The notes beneath the pieces were generated by a model, which made no database searches, had not been told where the DNA came from, and was given only the letters and a program-made list of their open reading frames with translations. The position numbers were made by a program, and so were the translations under genes. Positions 22,560 through 34,969 of a stretch of 64,000 nucleotides of DNA are shown here, piece by piece. Source of the DNA: Sodiomyces alkalinus F11. Taxonomy: Eukaryota > Ascomycota > Sordariomycetes > Glomerellales > Plectosphaerellaceae. The stretch's first letter is position 1; each line of letters begins with the position of its first letter. Where the stretch lies: the NCBI RefSeq assembly GCF_003711515.1, contig NW_021167079.1, positions 547,471 through 611,470 on the forward strand. Reading direction: 5' to 3'.

Positions 22560-25500
22560 ACTAGTAATTATCCTACTTCTTATATATATATTTCTTTTAC
22601 TTCCAGTAACGCTTTACGATAACCAGAGTATTCCCTAAGTAGTCCTCGGGCTCTTAGGTATTATACTCTACGGGCTAGCCCGTCTATTTTACGAGGTAGA
22701 ATTTCTATTCTTATTCCTCCTTATAGACTATAATATCTTCGACTTCCTACTTATCCTACTCTTCTACAAACGGTAGTAGGTTATTCGCCGAACCCTCGGC
22801 TATAAGCCCGTCTCTCCACGGTTCTAATAGCGATACCGAAAATATATTATATATCCTTAAGTATTATAGTAGTAAGCGAACCCTATACGCTAGCTCGCTA
22901 ATCCGCTCTAAAATCTCTACCCGGATATACCGCGGCGCGAGTTTTAAGCTAGCCTTAAAAGGGAAATTAATAGTAATAAGCCCTACGAATTCCCCCTTTT
23001 CGAAACTCCTAGGCTTATACCTTTTATTATAGTACTTAGCCTAGGTCTTAACCGCCGCCTCCTAATAGGCGCGGATCCGTTAGCGGATATCCGCTAACCG
23101 TTTAATATATTCCCTAACGCCTTATACCATAGTATTATCTCTAGGTTTAACATACTCTACTATCCTTAAGTAATACCCGTAGAGTGCCTTATATAAAGAT
23201 ACTCTAATATAACTATATAGGCAATTATTATACGTAAACTTAGCCTCTTATAACTAGATCGGCTAATAATCGGCGGCCTCCGCCCTTATCACCTTTAGGA
23301 ACTTAAGTAATATCTAGTATATCCGTTTAGTCTACCCGTTTATCTAAGGGTGGAATATAGTAGATAATCGGCGAGTAATCGCCCTCTCGCGGTAGAACTC
23401 CTCCTAAAACCGACTTATAATAAGCTTATCCCTATTACTATAATTCCCTTTAGACTCCTAAAACGATATTTAACCTCGCTATAGAGAATAGTAGCTAGCT
23501 AGGGTACTATAAGTGTTTTATAGGTTAGCACGAAAAGTATATACTTTATTAAGCGGTCGATAGTTACTAGTATAGTATTATAGGTTTAACCGTCCCTGCC
23601 CTTCGCGGGTAGGAAACCCGTAATAAATTTTATAGCGATCTTTTAAAACGGGTATAACGGTAATAGTAGCGACTATAGTTATCCGTACCGTTTATACCTT
23701 AATACCTAAGCGCCTTAATAAGCCGAGTATATAGCGATATATTCGCGAACGTCGTGCGCTAGGTTAACCTAATAAAATTTCCTCGATACTAGCTATAGTA
23801 TCTTATTCGCATCTACATACCCTATATAAGGGTTATCGTAGTATTAGCGTAGAATCTTAGTCTGAATTATCGCCTCCTCGGGGATTATTAGTCTTCCCCT
23901 ATAATATAGTATACCGTTTTTATTAAAAGAGTACCCCGTTCTCTTTCCGGTCTTTTATCGAATATTCGCTATTAAAGATATATAGTTAGTATTAATAGTC
24001 TATAGCCCTCTAACTAATTACTTAAACTCTTCGCTAGATATAAGACGATTTACTATTTTACCCCTAATAACCTCCTATATATATTAATCCGGGATTATAA
24101 TAACCTTAGCCTTAGTCTCCTCCTCCGGCGTATAGTTAGCGGAGGCCCGCTAGACTATTATATTATCACCGCGGGTCTTCTTAGCCCGTGTAATCGCTAC
24201 GATAACGATACGCGAGGTGCTATCCTCTAGGCTTAAAGGTAGCTATTACCCTTATCGCCCTACTCTAGAGCTTAGCTATACGATATCTTCGCTTAGTGGA
24301 GCGACCCGTTATCTTTTAGGTCTAAGGTCCTTCTCCTAAAATAACCTCTTAGCGGCCTATACGTATACGAAAAAAACCGCCTTCTCTAGGATAGCGTGGA
24401 TTTATACGATTTATCGGCGAACGCTTACCTATATATTATTAATTAGACTTAGCTTACTAAATAGGGTAAGGAGGATATTGCTATAGAATATTTCCCCCCC
24501 TATATAGTCTAGCCTCCTAGATAGACTATCCGTTAGGTTTATCTTTCCCGGGCAATACTATATTTCGAAATCGAAAGATATAAGCCGATATACCTATCTA
24601 GTAAGCCTTCCACGGAGGTCTCGCGCTAGCGTCCGTACCACGCCCTTTAGGGCTTTGTAGTCTATTAGGACTATAAATGCCTACCCTATACCTTTAAGGT
24701 AGTATCTCTAATACTCTAAGCTTTCTACGATAACTAATAACTTCTATTATTCTATAGCCTACTATTATTCCGTATTAGTGAGTTTTCGCGAATAGTAGGC
24801 GATTAATCGTTATTACAAGTTATACTTTTAACTTAAAATTCCGGATACTACTTTATCCGACACGTTTATCTTAACTCTAGAATCCAGTATAGGGTTCTAA
24901 TAGCGTAGGATAAGCGCTAAGCTAAAAGCGACCTTTAGTCTTTTAAAAGCTTCTTAAGCCTTTAGCGGAAAGTAGAATAGCCCTTTCTTTACACCGGCCT
25001 TACTACCCTTTAATAGCGCGGATAAGGGTATTATAACCTTTAAGTACCCCTTCATAAATCTCCTATAGAAATTCGCGAATCCTAGGAAGACTTATATATC
25101 CTTGAAAGATTCTAGCGCCGGCTAATCGGCTACTACTTATACTCTTTTTAGGTTTATCGTAATGCCCTTACGGCTTACTATAAACCCTAAGAAGTCTACC
25201 CGGTCCTTATAAAATTCGTACTTCGATAGTTTAGTATATAGTTAGTAACACTATAACCTTTCGAGGACTTATTATAGGTGCTTTATATATTCCTCCTTAG
25301 TGCGAGAGTAGATTAGGATATCGTTAAGGTATACGATATAGCAGATATTAAGTAAACTAGTAAGTACTCGATAAATATACGCCTAAAATGTCACGGGCAT
25401 ATTCGTTAACCCGAATAGTATAACCGTGTACTTAAAGTATCTATACCGTATTCTAAATACGGTTTTTTAGCGGTCCTCTTTCTTAATCCGGATCCTATAA

Positions 25501-27650
25501 TAGGCGTCTCAGATATCGACCTTCGAAAAGTACTAGGCGCCCGAAAGGCGATCTAGTAATTCCCTAATTAGTAGAAATAGGTACCGGTTCTTAATCGTAA
25601 CGGTATTTAGCCTATAATAGTTAATATATAGGCGGAGGCTATTATCCATTTTCGGTATAAATAGGATTAACGACCCTATTAGACTGTTTAATTTCTAAAT
25701 ACGACTACTTACTATACCTTCGGCGATATACTTTTTTAGCTCCTCGAGCTATATAGGTAATAGCGGGTATAAGGGCCTAAATAGAGGCTCCTTCCCCTTT
25801 TATAGGTTAATAGAATATTCTACGTCCTTTAATAGAGGTGGTTCCTTCGCTACTTCTTCCGAAAATATATCTTCAAATTATTATAGACTAAAAGGTAAAC
25901 GCACGCCTTTAGGCTATAGTTTATTATCGTCTACTAATAGAATCGTTATATCCGGGGCGCTACCCGTAATAGCGGTAGCTACCGTGATATATATAATATA
26001 CGCCTTCGCCCTCTCCTTTACTACCTCCCAGTCTAGGCCTCGGGTTCCGCGATAAAAAGCGGTCTAAAGCTAAATATTCGGCTAGCCGGGTCGATTAGGA
26101 TACTCTCCTAACCTATACTATTATTCGATAATAGTAAGTAACCTAACCCCTTTAGCTAGTCCGTGTACATAAATCCTCTCTTTAAAAGTCGGGGCCTCCC
26201 TTTAGAGTCTACTAAATAAAAAGCTAAGCCGTATACTCCGCGATTACTCGCCGCTTAGCTATTAAAGCCTTTTAGAGCCGGGGCCTAGATTCCGCTTAAC
26301 GGCTATAACTTTAACTATTCTACTAGCGTTAGGCTAATAATATCGACTTATATACCTGTATTAAGGTCGACACTAAGCTTAACCTCGCGCCCTTCTCGGA
26401 TAATATACGCTACTCCTCGCGTGACTTTACCGACTAGGACCTATTCCGGGGCTTCTACGGATATAATACTTACTTTTTATATTACGCTAATCCGTTTCCC
26501 GGGCTATTAAGGATCTCCGTAATCCGTATATCGTTATTAAATGCGGAATCCTCCTAAACCTAAATATTACTTATATTAACGCTTTTCTTCGCTAAACCCT
26601 TACCGCCGTCTTTATAGTCTTTACTATAGTAGTCCTTAGACTAATATCCCTTTTTACTATAGTTATAGTACTCCCTATTATAGGGTTTATTTAACCTAGA
26701 GGTCTTTTAGGTGTTAGGCGTGGTTATTAATAATAAAGATTTTATTGTTTATTACTACCCCTTTAAGGTGCTTTTTAACTATTTAGCGGACGGATACTAT
26801 CCCCTCTAAGATAGGTTATCCTTCTAATAGTAAGAGTAAGACCTCTTCCGGCTATCGGACCTATTATTTAGGGAGTATATCTCCTAAAGTAACTACGCCT
26901 TCTACGCTACTATATAAGCCTTTTTAAGCTTAACCCGTTATTCGCGAAGCTTATCGCGGAACCGTGCGGGTAATTATTAAAAATAGTCGTACGCACGCTC
27001 TTCGCTACTATACATCTTTTACCCCAATAGGTAATAGTAGTTATCCTATTATTCGAATAACTTTATCGGCGTTATCTTACCGATAATATATAACTTATAT
27101 AGCTCCTCCCGGTAATAGAAGTGCTATAAGTCGCGGGATAGGTATTCTCGCCGAATAAATACCTTAAAATCGTCCTATATAGACGATAAGAGTTTCCGTT
27201 TATAGCTCCGCCACGATATTTAGTAGTAGCGTTTTAGCTTAATTAAAGCCTATTTAATTAGCTAGAGTACGGGGGCCTTTACCCGAAAACGGTTCCCTGC
27301 CTTAACCGCGAATACCTAGTCGTTAATCTTAGTAATAGTCGTGTTCTCTCCTAGAGTCTTATAGTTATAGACCGGTAGCTTTTTATATTCGCGCTTTATC
27401 GCCGGATATTCGATAGGATAGCTTTATTCTACCTCTATATCCATTAGTTAAACTCTTACTACTATTATACCTAACGCGTTAGTAGAGCTAATAGATTCTT
27501 AGTAGTTATCGGGGATAATTCCCCTATATAGTTAGAGGACGTATAGCTCGCTAACCGTTTAGCGCTCCTCGCCCGCTTAATATTAAGCCTCCGTGGACGA
27601 CTATCTATAGATAATATCCGCGTTTGTACCGAACTAAGGGATAATAATAA
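22560..27650 (-). pseudogene. Element C gag-pol polyprotein (chromovirus), decayed
   Basis: Reading the - strand through TAG/TAA stops gives gag toward 27600, RT at about 25700-25200 (MDNSLRLYINYYRLN, then YLNDILIYSRT at about 25345-25310, with the first catalytic Asp changed to Asn), RNase H, integrase (about 24300-23100) and a chromodomain at about 22790-22610 (KFYLVKQTGQPVEYN and EPEDYLGN). It is a typical chromovirus layout and differs from D and E at sequence level. The extra antisense ORF begins just beyond the chromodomain end. Confidence 0.8.
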
Positions 27651-27820
27651 GGCTATATTGTTATTATTATCCTATTAGTCCTAATACTCTTCGGTACCTT
27701 AAATAGGCTCTTCCTATTACACGCCTATATCCGCCCGCTCGGCGTTAGTAATACTTCGTAAAGTTCGCTTTAGTGATATCTTCGGCCCGGTAACCTTATA
27801 AGTACAGAAGTTAAAGAATT

Positions 27821-28043
27821 TATTAAGGAATAGGCTATAATACTAGGGAAAAGATACACTATAACGGATAGTATTATTCGGACTTTTTAGTCGTATATTA
27901 TAAAGACTTTAACTTAAGGAGGAAAAGGGGACTTTTTCCCCCCTACGCTAATATAGTAATTTAGTCTCGCCGAACACTCGGCGATCTAAGCGTATCTCCG
28001 ATCCTATATAGTACTAATCCATAATACCACTTAGTTCCTTACA
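27821..28043 (-). repeat. 5' LTR of element C (intact copy)
   Basis: This 223-bp copy equals the sum of the two left fragments (136 plus 87). It starts TATTAAGGAA and ends TTCCTTACA, followed by the duplication cgacg. Confidence 0.92.
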
Positions 28044-28048
28044 CGACG

Positions 28049-29375
28049 CTATTAAACGCGATACAGATTAGTACCTAGCCACCCGCTAAACTAATACCTA
28101 CTAAGAGTATATTAAGTTCGCTTAGTACCCTGCGAATAGCCTTAAGAAGCTCGGGGAGTGGTTGGATAAGTGGCAGCTATTACTATAAAGCTATAACGAT
28201 ACCGGTTTAAAGCCCGCTATATATATATAGGTTATAGACTTCTTTAGAGATATACGCCCCTATACCGGCCACGATTAGACTAAGGCCAAGGGACGCCTTA
28301 TAGATAACTAAGTAGTTATACCCGAAGACCTTTATACCCTCGGCTAGAAGTATATTAATACTAGACTTAAAGACTAAGGAAAACGCGGTAGCCACCGCGC
28401 TATAGTATTCCCTGCACTATATACCGGAAGCGAAAAGGGTAAAGATACCTTAGAGGCCACGGCTAAGCCCCGTAAGAAGGGCGGCCGTGGGAAGAATAAA
28501 CCTAAGAATCCCACCGCCGCGGTATCTATAGCTATACCTTTAGCTACTTTAACTAACTATTCCTCTTCTAAACGCCGCTAATCTACTTTATAAAGAGGGC
28601 AGATCTACCGCGTATACGCTATACCTAGCCACGATATTAACGCCTACTTCTATCTATTCCCGGATATAGTATATAACGACTAGACGCCCTTTAAGAGCAC
28701 TAAAATAACCGCCTAACGGATCCTTAAATACGACCCTACGCTACGCGCGGAAGTGGAAGAACTACGCGCCGTAAAGAAGGTAAAGAAGGATATAAGCCGG
28801 GACTCTATATAGCTTAAAGAGGCGTGACTCGACTATAATAGCGTCCGTAGTATCCGTAACGGCGTCTCCTACGCCGCTAGCTTTATAGCAGGAACCGCTA
28901 TGACTAGTTACCCTCTCCGAGCCTCTGCTATCCTTAATTCCGGTACCACTATTTATATTTTTAACGATTTTCCCCGTTTATCTGATTTTATACCCGCCAC
29001 GCAGGGAGACTACGTAGTAGCCGGCAATTCGTCCTTGTCTATTAAAGGTTACGGTAACGTAACCGTAAGATTGAACGGACTAATAGGAGGCCTTGATTTC
29101 AGGCTATTAAATATCGTATACTACGAGGATTTTGCCTATAATTTAATCTCTAACTAACGCCTACGTTTTCGAGGATACTAGTAGGATTAAAAGCCACTAA
29201 ATAACTATATTCGGCGTTCCGATAGATCTATACTATACTAGCTAAGTTACCGCTTTAATTATACCGTTATTAAATACATACTCTCTAACTAATCTACGGC
29301 TAGTTTTCTAAGCTCTTCTTCTACCCGAGAAGCTATCTATAAATCGACGATACGCTATCCAAGCACTATGGAAAG
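28049..29375 (+). pseudogene. Element B gag (rest) and protease
   Basis: The frame continues the B gag after C: YLATRQTNTYQEYIKFA-like sequence, then GEWLDKWQLLL, typical of copia gag. An aspartic protease follows near 28930-28970 (ILNSGTTIYIFND, the catalytic Asp of DSG changed to Asn) and an open stretch to 29157. Similarity to element A continues to about 29375, where it stops abruptly in mid-gene at the integrase fragment of element I. Confidence 0.8.
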
Positions 29376-29720
29376 GGTAATTAGCCTATACGTAGTCGAG
29401 CTCGCTATACTATCGTAGATCTATCCGTAATTCTACGTGGACTTATTATATCGCGCGGGCGATAACCCCCTTCCGGGATAGGTAGTAGATAACCCTTAAC
29501 CACCGCTTATTCGAAAAATAACCGATAGTAAAGAATAGAAAGTCGAGGAAATCCTCTACGCGAAGATAAAAAGGCGAGGCAGGGGATTAAGACGTAAAGT
29601 ACTAGTATGATAGGTAGAATACTATAAGCCTATATAGGAACCTCTAGAACTATTAGCGTAAACGCGGGTATTTAATAAGTTTAAGAGGAAATTCGGCTTA
29701 GTAATAACGAATAATAGCCT
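29376..29720 (+). pseudogene. Element I integrase C-terminus and chromodomain
   Basis: Translation gives YVVELAIL-like and IYP-FYVDLLYRAGDNPLPG segments typical of the integrase C-terminal region. A chromodomain follows (VEEILYAKIKRRGRGLRRKV, then EPLELLA and FNKFKRKFG). Stops are TAG/TAA. The rest of pol is missing. Confidence 0.75.
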
Positions 29721-29843
29721 ATTAAATATCTTCGCGCTATCACGATATAGGAACTAATATATAAATAATCGTATCGCGATAATTAAAAAGGAGTAAGAGT
29801 CGGATTTAGTTTAGGCCGGATAGGCCCTACGCCTTAGCTACGC

Positions 29844-31190
29844 TTAATATAAGCCTAGATTGATATCCTTAGCCTCGAAATCGCTATCCTTAGGATTATT
29901 GACTTTCGTAAAAGTCTTACCCTTATCGCCCCGTTATAGGTTAAAGTCCGTCTCCTTAACCTTATCGTTATCTTTATCGTCGCTATTATCGGGGATTATA
30001 ACCGCGCTAACGATAATTATACCCGTAAGCGTAAAAGCCCGCCTACGCTCCGCATATTATTAGGGTTCGGAGATAATAATATTAGCGCGACCGACTACGA
30101 GTATCTCCCTAAATAGCCGAGTATACTCCCTTAGCTTTATAAGACTAAAGCGTCTAAAGTCTTTATCCGATAACGTTAACCCCGATAAAGAAGTAGGAGT
30201 AATAAGATAGGTGTTCTTTTCCGCTATAATATTAGGAGGGACTAAGCCTAAAACTACTACCTTACCTATGACCTTATAAGGAGGAGATAAGGCTAGCTAT
30301 TTCGCCCTAATAACGAGCTCCTCTAAAGGCGATACGTTTAGTCCCGATACTATCTCTTCTACGACCTTTAAAGAAGAAGGAAAGACTAGTATAACTACCT
30401 TATTAATAATCTTTATTACCGGAGGAAGCGAGGCTAGTTTAGCTACTTTATTAATAACCCTAGGAAAAGGTAATAAGGCTAACTACGGTGCTACCGCTTT
30501 TTAGACCTCTTAAGGAGGAGAAGGGGCTAGCGCGACTATTATACCGGGAGCCTCTGCGGGATATATAGCTATAGGTAACGTTACTGTTATCGCTTCCCTA
30601 GCTATAAGGGTATCCTAAAACACTGCGTAGGCGTTAAGATACGGTTCTTACTCCTAGAAGAAGAGTTAGCGATACTATTAGACCTCTTAAGGGGAAGGAA
30701 GTCTTATAGGGGCGTTCTCGTTATCGTCGCTAATAAGGGTAGCCGTCTTAAATAACCTCTACGCGTAGCCTTTAAGGTACGCTAGGAGAGGAGTATACTA
30801 GTATATCTTTATAGAGTATATATAGTATTTCTTCCCCCGATTAATCTAGCTATAATAAAGGCGCTTATACTTTCTATTAACGGTATTACGAGTATAAAGG
30901 AGGTATAGCTTAGTATAAATAGTACCGGGAGGGTGCTTAGAAGGCCAATTACCCGCCGATTTCTTCTTCTTAGGCCGCGGTAAGGGCGATAATATAAACT
31001 ATTATACGGTTAATATCGCCTTAAGAAGTAAGAGCGTTATATCTATATTATTATCGGCGGTATACTTACTATTATTATTACCCCTATTATCGCCGGGGGC
31101 TAGCGCCGTCTATAAAAATAATACAAATTAGTAAAAGGTTCTTAATAAACAGATCGTAAGCAAGAGACGGCTTATCTTAGACGGGGAACT
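29844..31190 (-). pseudogene. Antisense accessory ORF of element I (about 440 codons, unknown family)
   Basis: A single - strand frame without indels runs from near 31190 to a TAA at 29846-29844, opposite to the remnant pol. It reads through TAG/TAA only. Visible parts are an N-terminal hydrophobic stretch, a basic PRPKKKKSAGNWPSKHPPG segment, a Tyr/Lys-rich part (TVNRKYKRLYYS, KKYYIYSIKIY), a long Val/Leu-rich middle, then DKDFRRFSLIKLREYTRLF, and an acidic tail (PDNSDDKDNDKVKET). The start is not clear. I see no similarity by eye to the D/E or C versions. Position and orientation are the same as in those elements. Confidence 0.55.
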
Positions 31191-31573
31191 CTTAAACTAA
31201 CCGAGTATTACTATTATTATCTAAGGATAGGGGATATTAGAGGAATCGTCGTTATAAGAAAGAATAAGTATATATATAACCGCTATTACTATTATTATTA
31301 TTATTAAAGGTAAGGAGGGTAATAGAGGAAAAACGGGCCTATAAGGAAAACGAGGCTAATATATCTACGGATAGTATCTATAAGGGTGGCCTATATTATT
31401 ATTTTAGGTATATAAATAAAGGTTAGTAGACTACCTAAGATTTCTTTAATATTAAGGTAAGGGCGAGGTAAGATAAAAGGACACGACTATTCCTTTATCA
31501 CCGCGATATAAAGGGGAGCCGAACCACGATGGTACTACGCGGTTATATAACCCCCGGAGGGAGAGAAGGGGGA

Positions 31574-31781
31574 TAGTATTACGGGTTAACCCCGATATAG
31601 AGGATCCGGCTATACTCCGGATCTTCCTGACTACGCGCTTAGTTAACGGACCTATATCGCTAAGTTATCGCTACCTTATAGCTAGCCTAGCGCTATAGAC
31701 TTTTCTCCTTTTTCCTTCTTCCTTTCTTAGTTCTAGATAATCTATTATTATAACCTTACTTAGTGCTACGACCTGTGACCA
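31574..31781 (+). repeat. 3' LTR of element I
   Basis: It is placed by the polypurine tract just before it, the start TAGTATTACGGG (from TGGT) and the end CTGTGACCA, which form a TGGT/ACCA inverted end. Its partner LTR is deleted, so the borders are less certain than for the other elements. Confidence 0.65.
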
Positions 31782-34700
31782 GTCATTTATAATAGCGGGG
31801 AGTTACGAAATCCTATTAGTATAACCTTAGAGCGTTTTAATCCGCGTGGAGAGACGATAGTTATTCGATCCTTATATCCTTCCTACACCGGTAGCTAGTA
31901 GAAGAATATGCTAGTGTTAAATGCACTAAAATACTTCTTCCCTTAGAGACACTGAATAATCTTATCTTACGACGGGATCGGATATACGTTAAGGAGCACG
32001 GCGGCGTTAAGTTTTCGTAGATTAACGATTACTTTACCCTTACGCGTCCCGTTTATAGTGCGCTAGACTATAAACGCCGGATATACGAAAGGAGTAGGCT
32101 TACGAAACTAGGTTATTCTGCCGACTTTATATATATCGTTAAACTTACTATCTAAATAGCCTTTATCCTTAGCACTAAGTTAATATAGATAAGAGTATAG
32201 GCTTATACCTTACTAGTTATTAACTAGGTCGATGCGTATTCGCTTATCGGATAGCAGAGGAATAATTCCTTTATCATGCTATATATTCAATCCTTTAAGT
32301 AGTTTGTAGACTTATCGAGCCTTATCGGGCGTTATAGCGTAGATATATACTCCGTCCTTTATTTTAACTTTAGGTATATCGTTAGGCCGTTTAGGACTTA
32401 TAGTATTATATTTCTCTCTATCTGCTTTCGGCTTATCTTACTATCGCGGAATAGATTCCGCGATCCGTGAAAGCTTATAGTGCGGGGCCTTAAGGATACG
32501 ACGCGTTAGGTCTAATTCCTTAAATTCTTAGCCTTCGACCGCTATTAACGCGTCAGCGTTCGCCTATTTAACTAGCTCTGCTTTATCGTCGACCTATAAG
32601 TCTATAATATAGCCCACTCTATTATTCCGATATACTATATAGCCCGTATTATTATTATTTACGTAATAGACTATTTTAGGAGTATATATATCGTATATAT
32701 AACATAATATAGAATACTTAGGATCGGGTACGAAATAGTATTCGTGTTCTATAAGTAGACTAGTATAGCGTACCGGGATTAGAGTTAAGGATATTAGTAG
32801 AATAAATACTATCTACGCTGCTATTACTCTACGGATGTGATATCCTATAGACTTCTTCCGGTATCCCGAGATCGGAATCCTGATACCGTGGTTATCCTAT
32901 AACGCGTAGTTACCCTATAGAATAAAGGATATTAACACCGTAGGTGCTAAGGAATACCGCTCTAAGTAGTATTTTAGCCTCTAACTTATTAATCACCTAT
33001 ATCATTACTCTAAAATACCCTAGAATTAGTATATGTTGGATATAGCCGTCGATATAGAAATCGAATATCGTAATTTCCTTAGTAATAGTCTTCCTAGCAA
33101 TACTATATATCGGTTTTAGCTTTACTGCCTCGGCGAAATAAACGTTATACGCGTGGTTCTACAGCCACTATCTATCGACCATTATCGTGGTATAACCCGA
33201 GTTAACATAGATATTTATAGTTATCCCTAATAGCGTGAATTTTATCGAGATTTAGCAGTATATATACCGATTAAGGCTTCTAGCGACTAACGCCTAGGCG
33301 TTAACTATATCGTTTAGCTTAAAAGCGTAAAAGCTATATAGGGTATCTAGCTTAGGTAGCCTTAGCGGTCTATTATCTACTAATCCGTTAACAGACTCCT
33401 GTCTTAAGTCCTAACCTTATACCGATAGGTCCTCGGCCTATAGGTGCGCGGGTTCCGGTATCGCCGGTTCCTTAGCCTATATAACCGTAGATTACACGGC
33501 GGCCTGCTATACGTCCGCAAACTCTCGTACCAAAATAGATAGAGCGTTAGTCTAACCGACTTATTACCCGTAAATCCGATATAGACTCTATCCCTTAGGT
33601 TTTAGTTCCGTATACATGTTAGAATAGATATACCGAGAAAGCTAAGAGTTACTAAAGAAATATAGTATATATTTACGATAATAATACGTGAGGGGCTTTA
33701 TATCGGGATTTACGTGTAGTTTTATCCGCCTTAACGAGGTTTACTTATAAGTATTCGTCTATAATCTTATAGCCGCACGTCTAGAGGTTTAATAGGCTAT
33801 AAAGGATAACGTTTAAGAAGAAGAGAGACGGCCTATATAGCCTGTAAAATAAGAATAAGAAGAAGAGAGACGGCCTATATAGCCTGCAAAATAAGAATAA
33901 TAAACGTTAATTTCGTCAGAAACTACCTTATCGGTCTCGTAAAAGTATATCTTTTCTCCCTCGCTTAAAATTTCGTCGACAAACTTAAAACCTTTAGCGC
34001 GAAGGTCCTCTAACGATTAGTAATCTAGTCTTTAATAGCACATATAAAATCGTTAAAATATTTATCGATATCCGGGCGAGGGCAGATCTTATAAAACGAG
34101 GGATCGATACAGTTCTAGATTTCCTGCTATAATTCAACGTTCGTATAAACTATAGTAGCTAAAGCCTTATAGTAGTAAGCTACTCGGTTAGCCTATTCTA
34201 TGAATAATTTTCCGTCTAGAATATCGCGTACTATAAAACGTATATCGCTTTTCTTATTAGCTATAATCTCCAGTTTAAGTCGTTAACGTCTACGGAGCAG
34301 AGTATATATATTATTAAGGCTACGACGAACCTTATTACGCTATACGGCTATAATACTACTAACCTATTAGGTATTAGCTTTACCTAGGAAAAGTATATTA
34401 AGATTAATATAAGCCTCCTCCCTTAGCTCGGGAGTATAAGTAAATAGCTTTACCTTCTTAATAAACAGATCGATATTATACTAGATTACCTTATCTTTAA
34501 AGACTATCTATATCGCCGATAGATCCGAGGGGTTTACCGGTAAACTAAATTACCCGATTAAGCTTAGCTTACGGCGAATGGAGGATCGGCCGTCTCCTCC
34601 CGTGCTATTATAGCTAGCTTTACCGTTCTCTACGACCTAGATCAGGGTACTAAAGAGTATCTAGAATTAGTTATTCGTTAGTATCACTAAAGGGGCGGGG

Positions 34701-34965
34701 GCTTACGGCGCCGGCGGCTACTATAGGAACTAGGTCTACGGAATCTACTACTACGGAAATTAGAGAGTTTACTAGCGCTACCTATATTACTACGGGATAT
34801 ATCGCTACTTAGCTTACCGTCGCTATTACTCCGTATACCGTCGTTATTCTTCTACTAGCTACTACTAGCGTATAGTATACTATTACTCCTACATTACTTA
34901 CTACTAAGTCTACTACTACTAGCCCGAAATCGGCTATATAGCCTAAGTTACGTCTATATCTATAT
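31782..34965 (-). pseudogene. Element H gag, protease and partial RT
   Basis: On the - strand, gag starts near 34965 as a Gln-rich region, the protease lies at about 33215-33130 (IYVNSGYTTIMVDR, catalytic Asp changed to Asn), and the RT N-terminal part is at about 32300-31782, colinear with G 43080-43530. It has many TAG/TAA stops. It is truncated before the RT catalytic box. Confidence 0.75.
33814..33898. repeat. 42-bp tandem duplication in element H
   Basis: Two copies of a 42-bp unit containing GAGAGACGGCCTATATAGCC lie side by side and differ at one site (tgta against tgca). Element G has a single copy of the corresponding sequence near 41480-41520, so the duplication is specific to H. 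Confidence 0.85.
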
Positions 34966-34969
34966 CTAT

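Larger units (their letters stand above)
12176..28043 (-). mobile_element. Element C: Ty3/gypsy chromovirus inserted in B, itself split by D
   Basis: The LTRs are 223 bp. The left copy is split into 12176-12311 and 20516-20602 by element D; the right copy is 27821-28043. The flanking duplication is cgata (12171-12175) against cgacg (28044-28048), the two differences being RIP-type transitions. A polypurine tract (agagagggggtag on the - strand) adjoins the left LTR, so the element runs right to left. A gypsy RT with YLNDILIYS and a C-terminal chromodomain place it among chromoviruses. Without D it is about 7.7 kb. Confidence 0.9.
29376..31781 (+). mobile_element. Element I: 3' part of a chromovirus, 5' part deleted
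   Basis: Only the end of integrase, the chromodomain, an antisense ORF, the polypurine tract (ggagggagagaaggggga) and one LTR (31574-31781) remain. On the right it abuts element H in the middle of RT, so I was inserted into H. On the left it abuts element B with no LTR or duplication, so this side is a deletion breakpoint. Confidence 0.78.

Noticed and set aside
28207..28395. 62-codon - strand frame resembling a membrane peptide
   Set aside because: It is the complement of the copia gag of element B.
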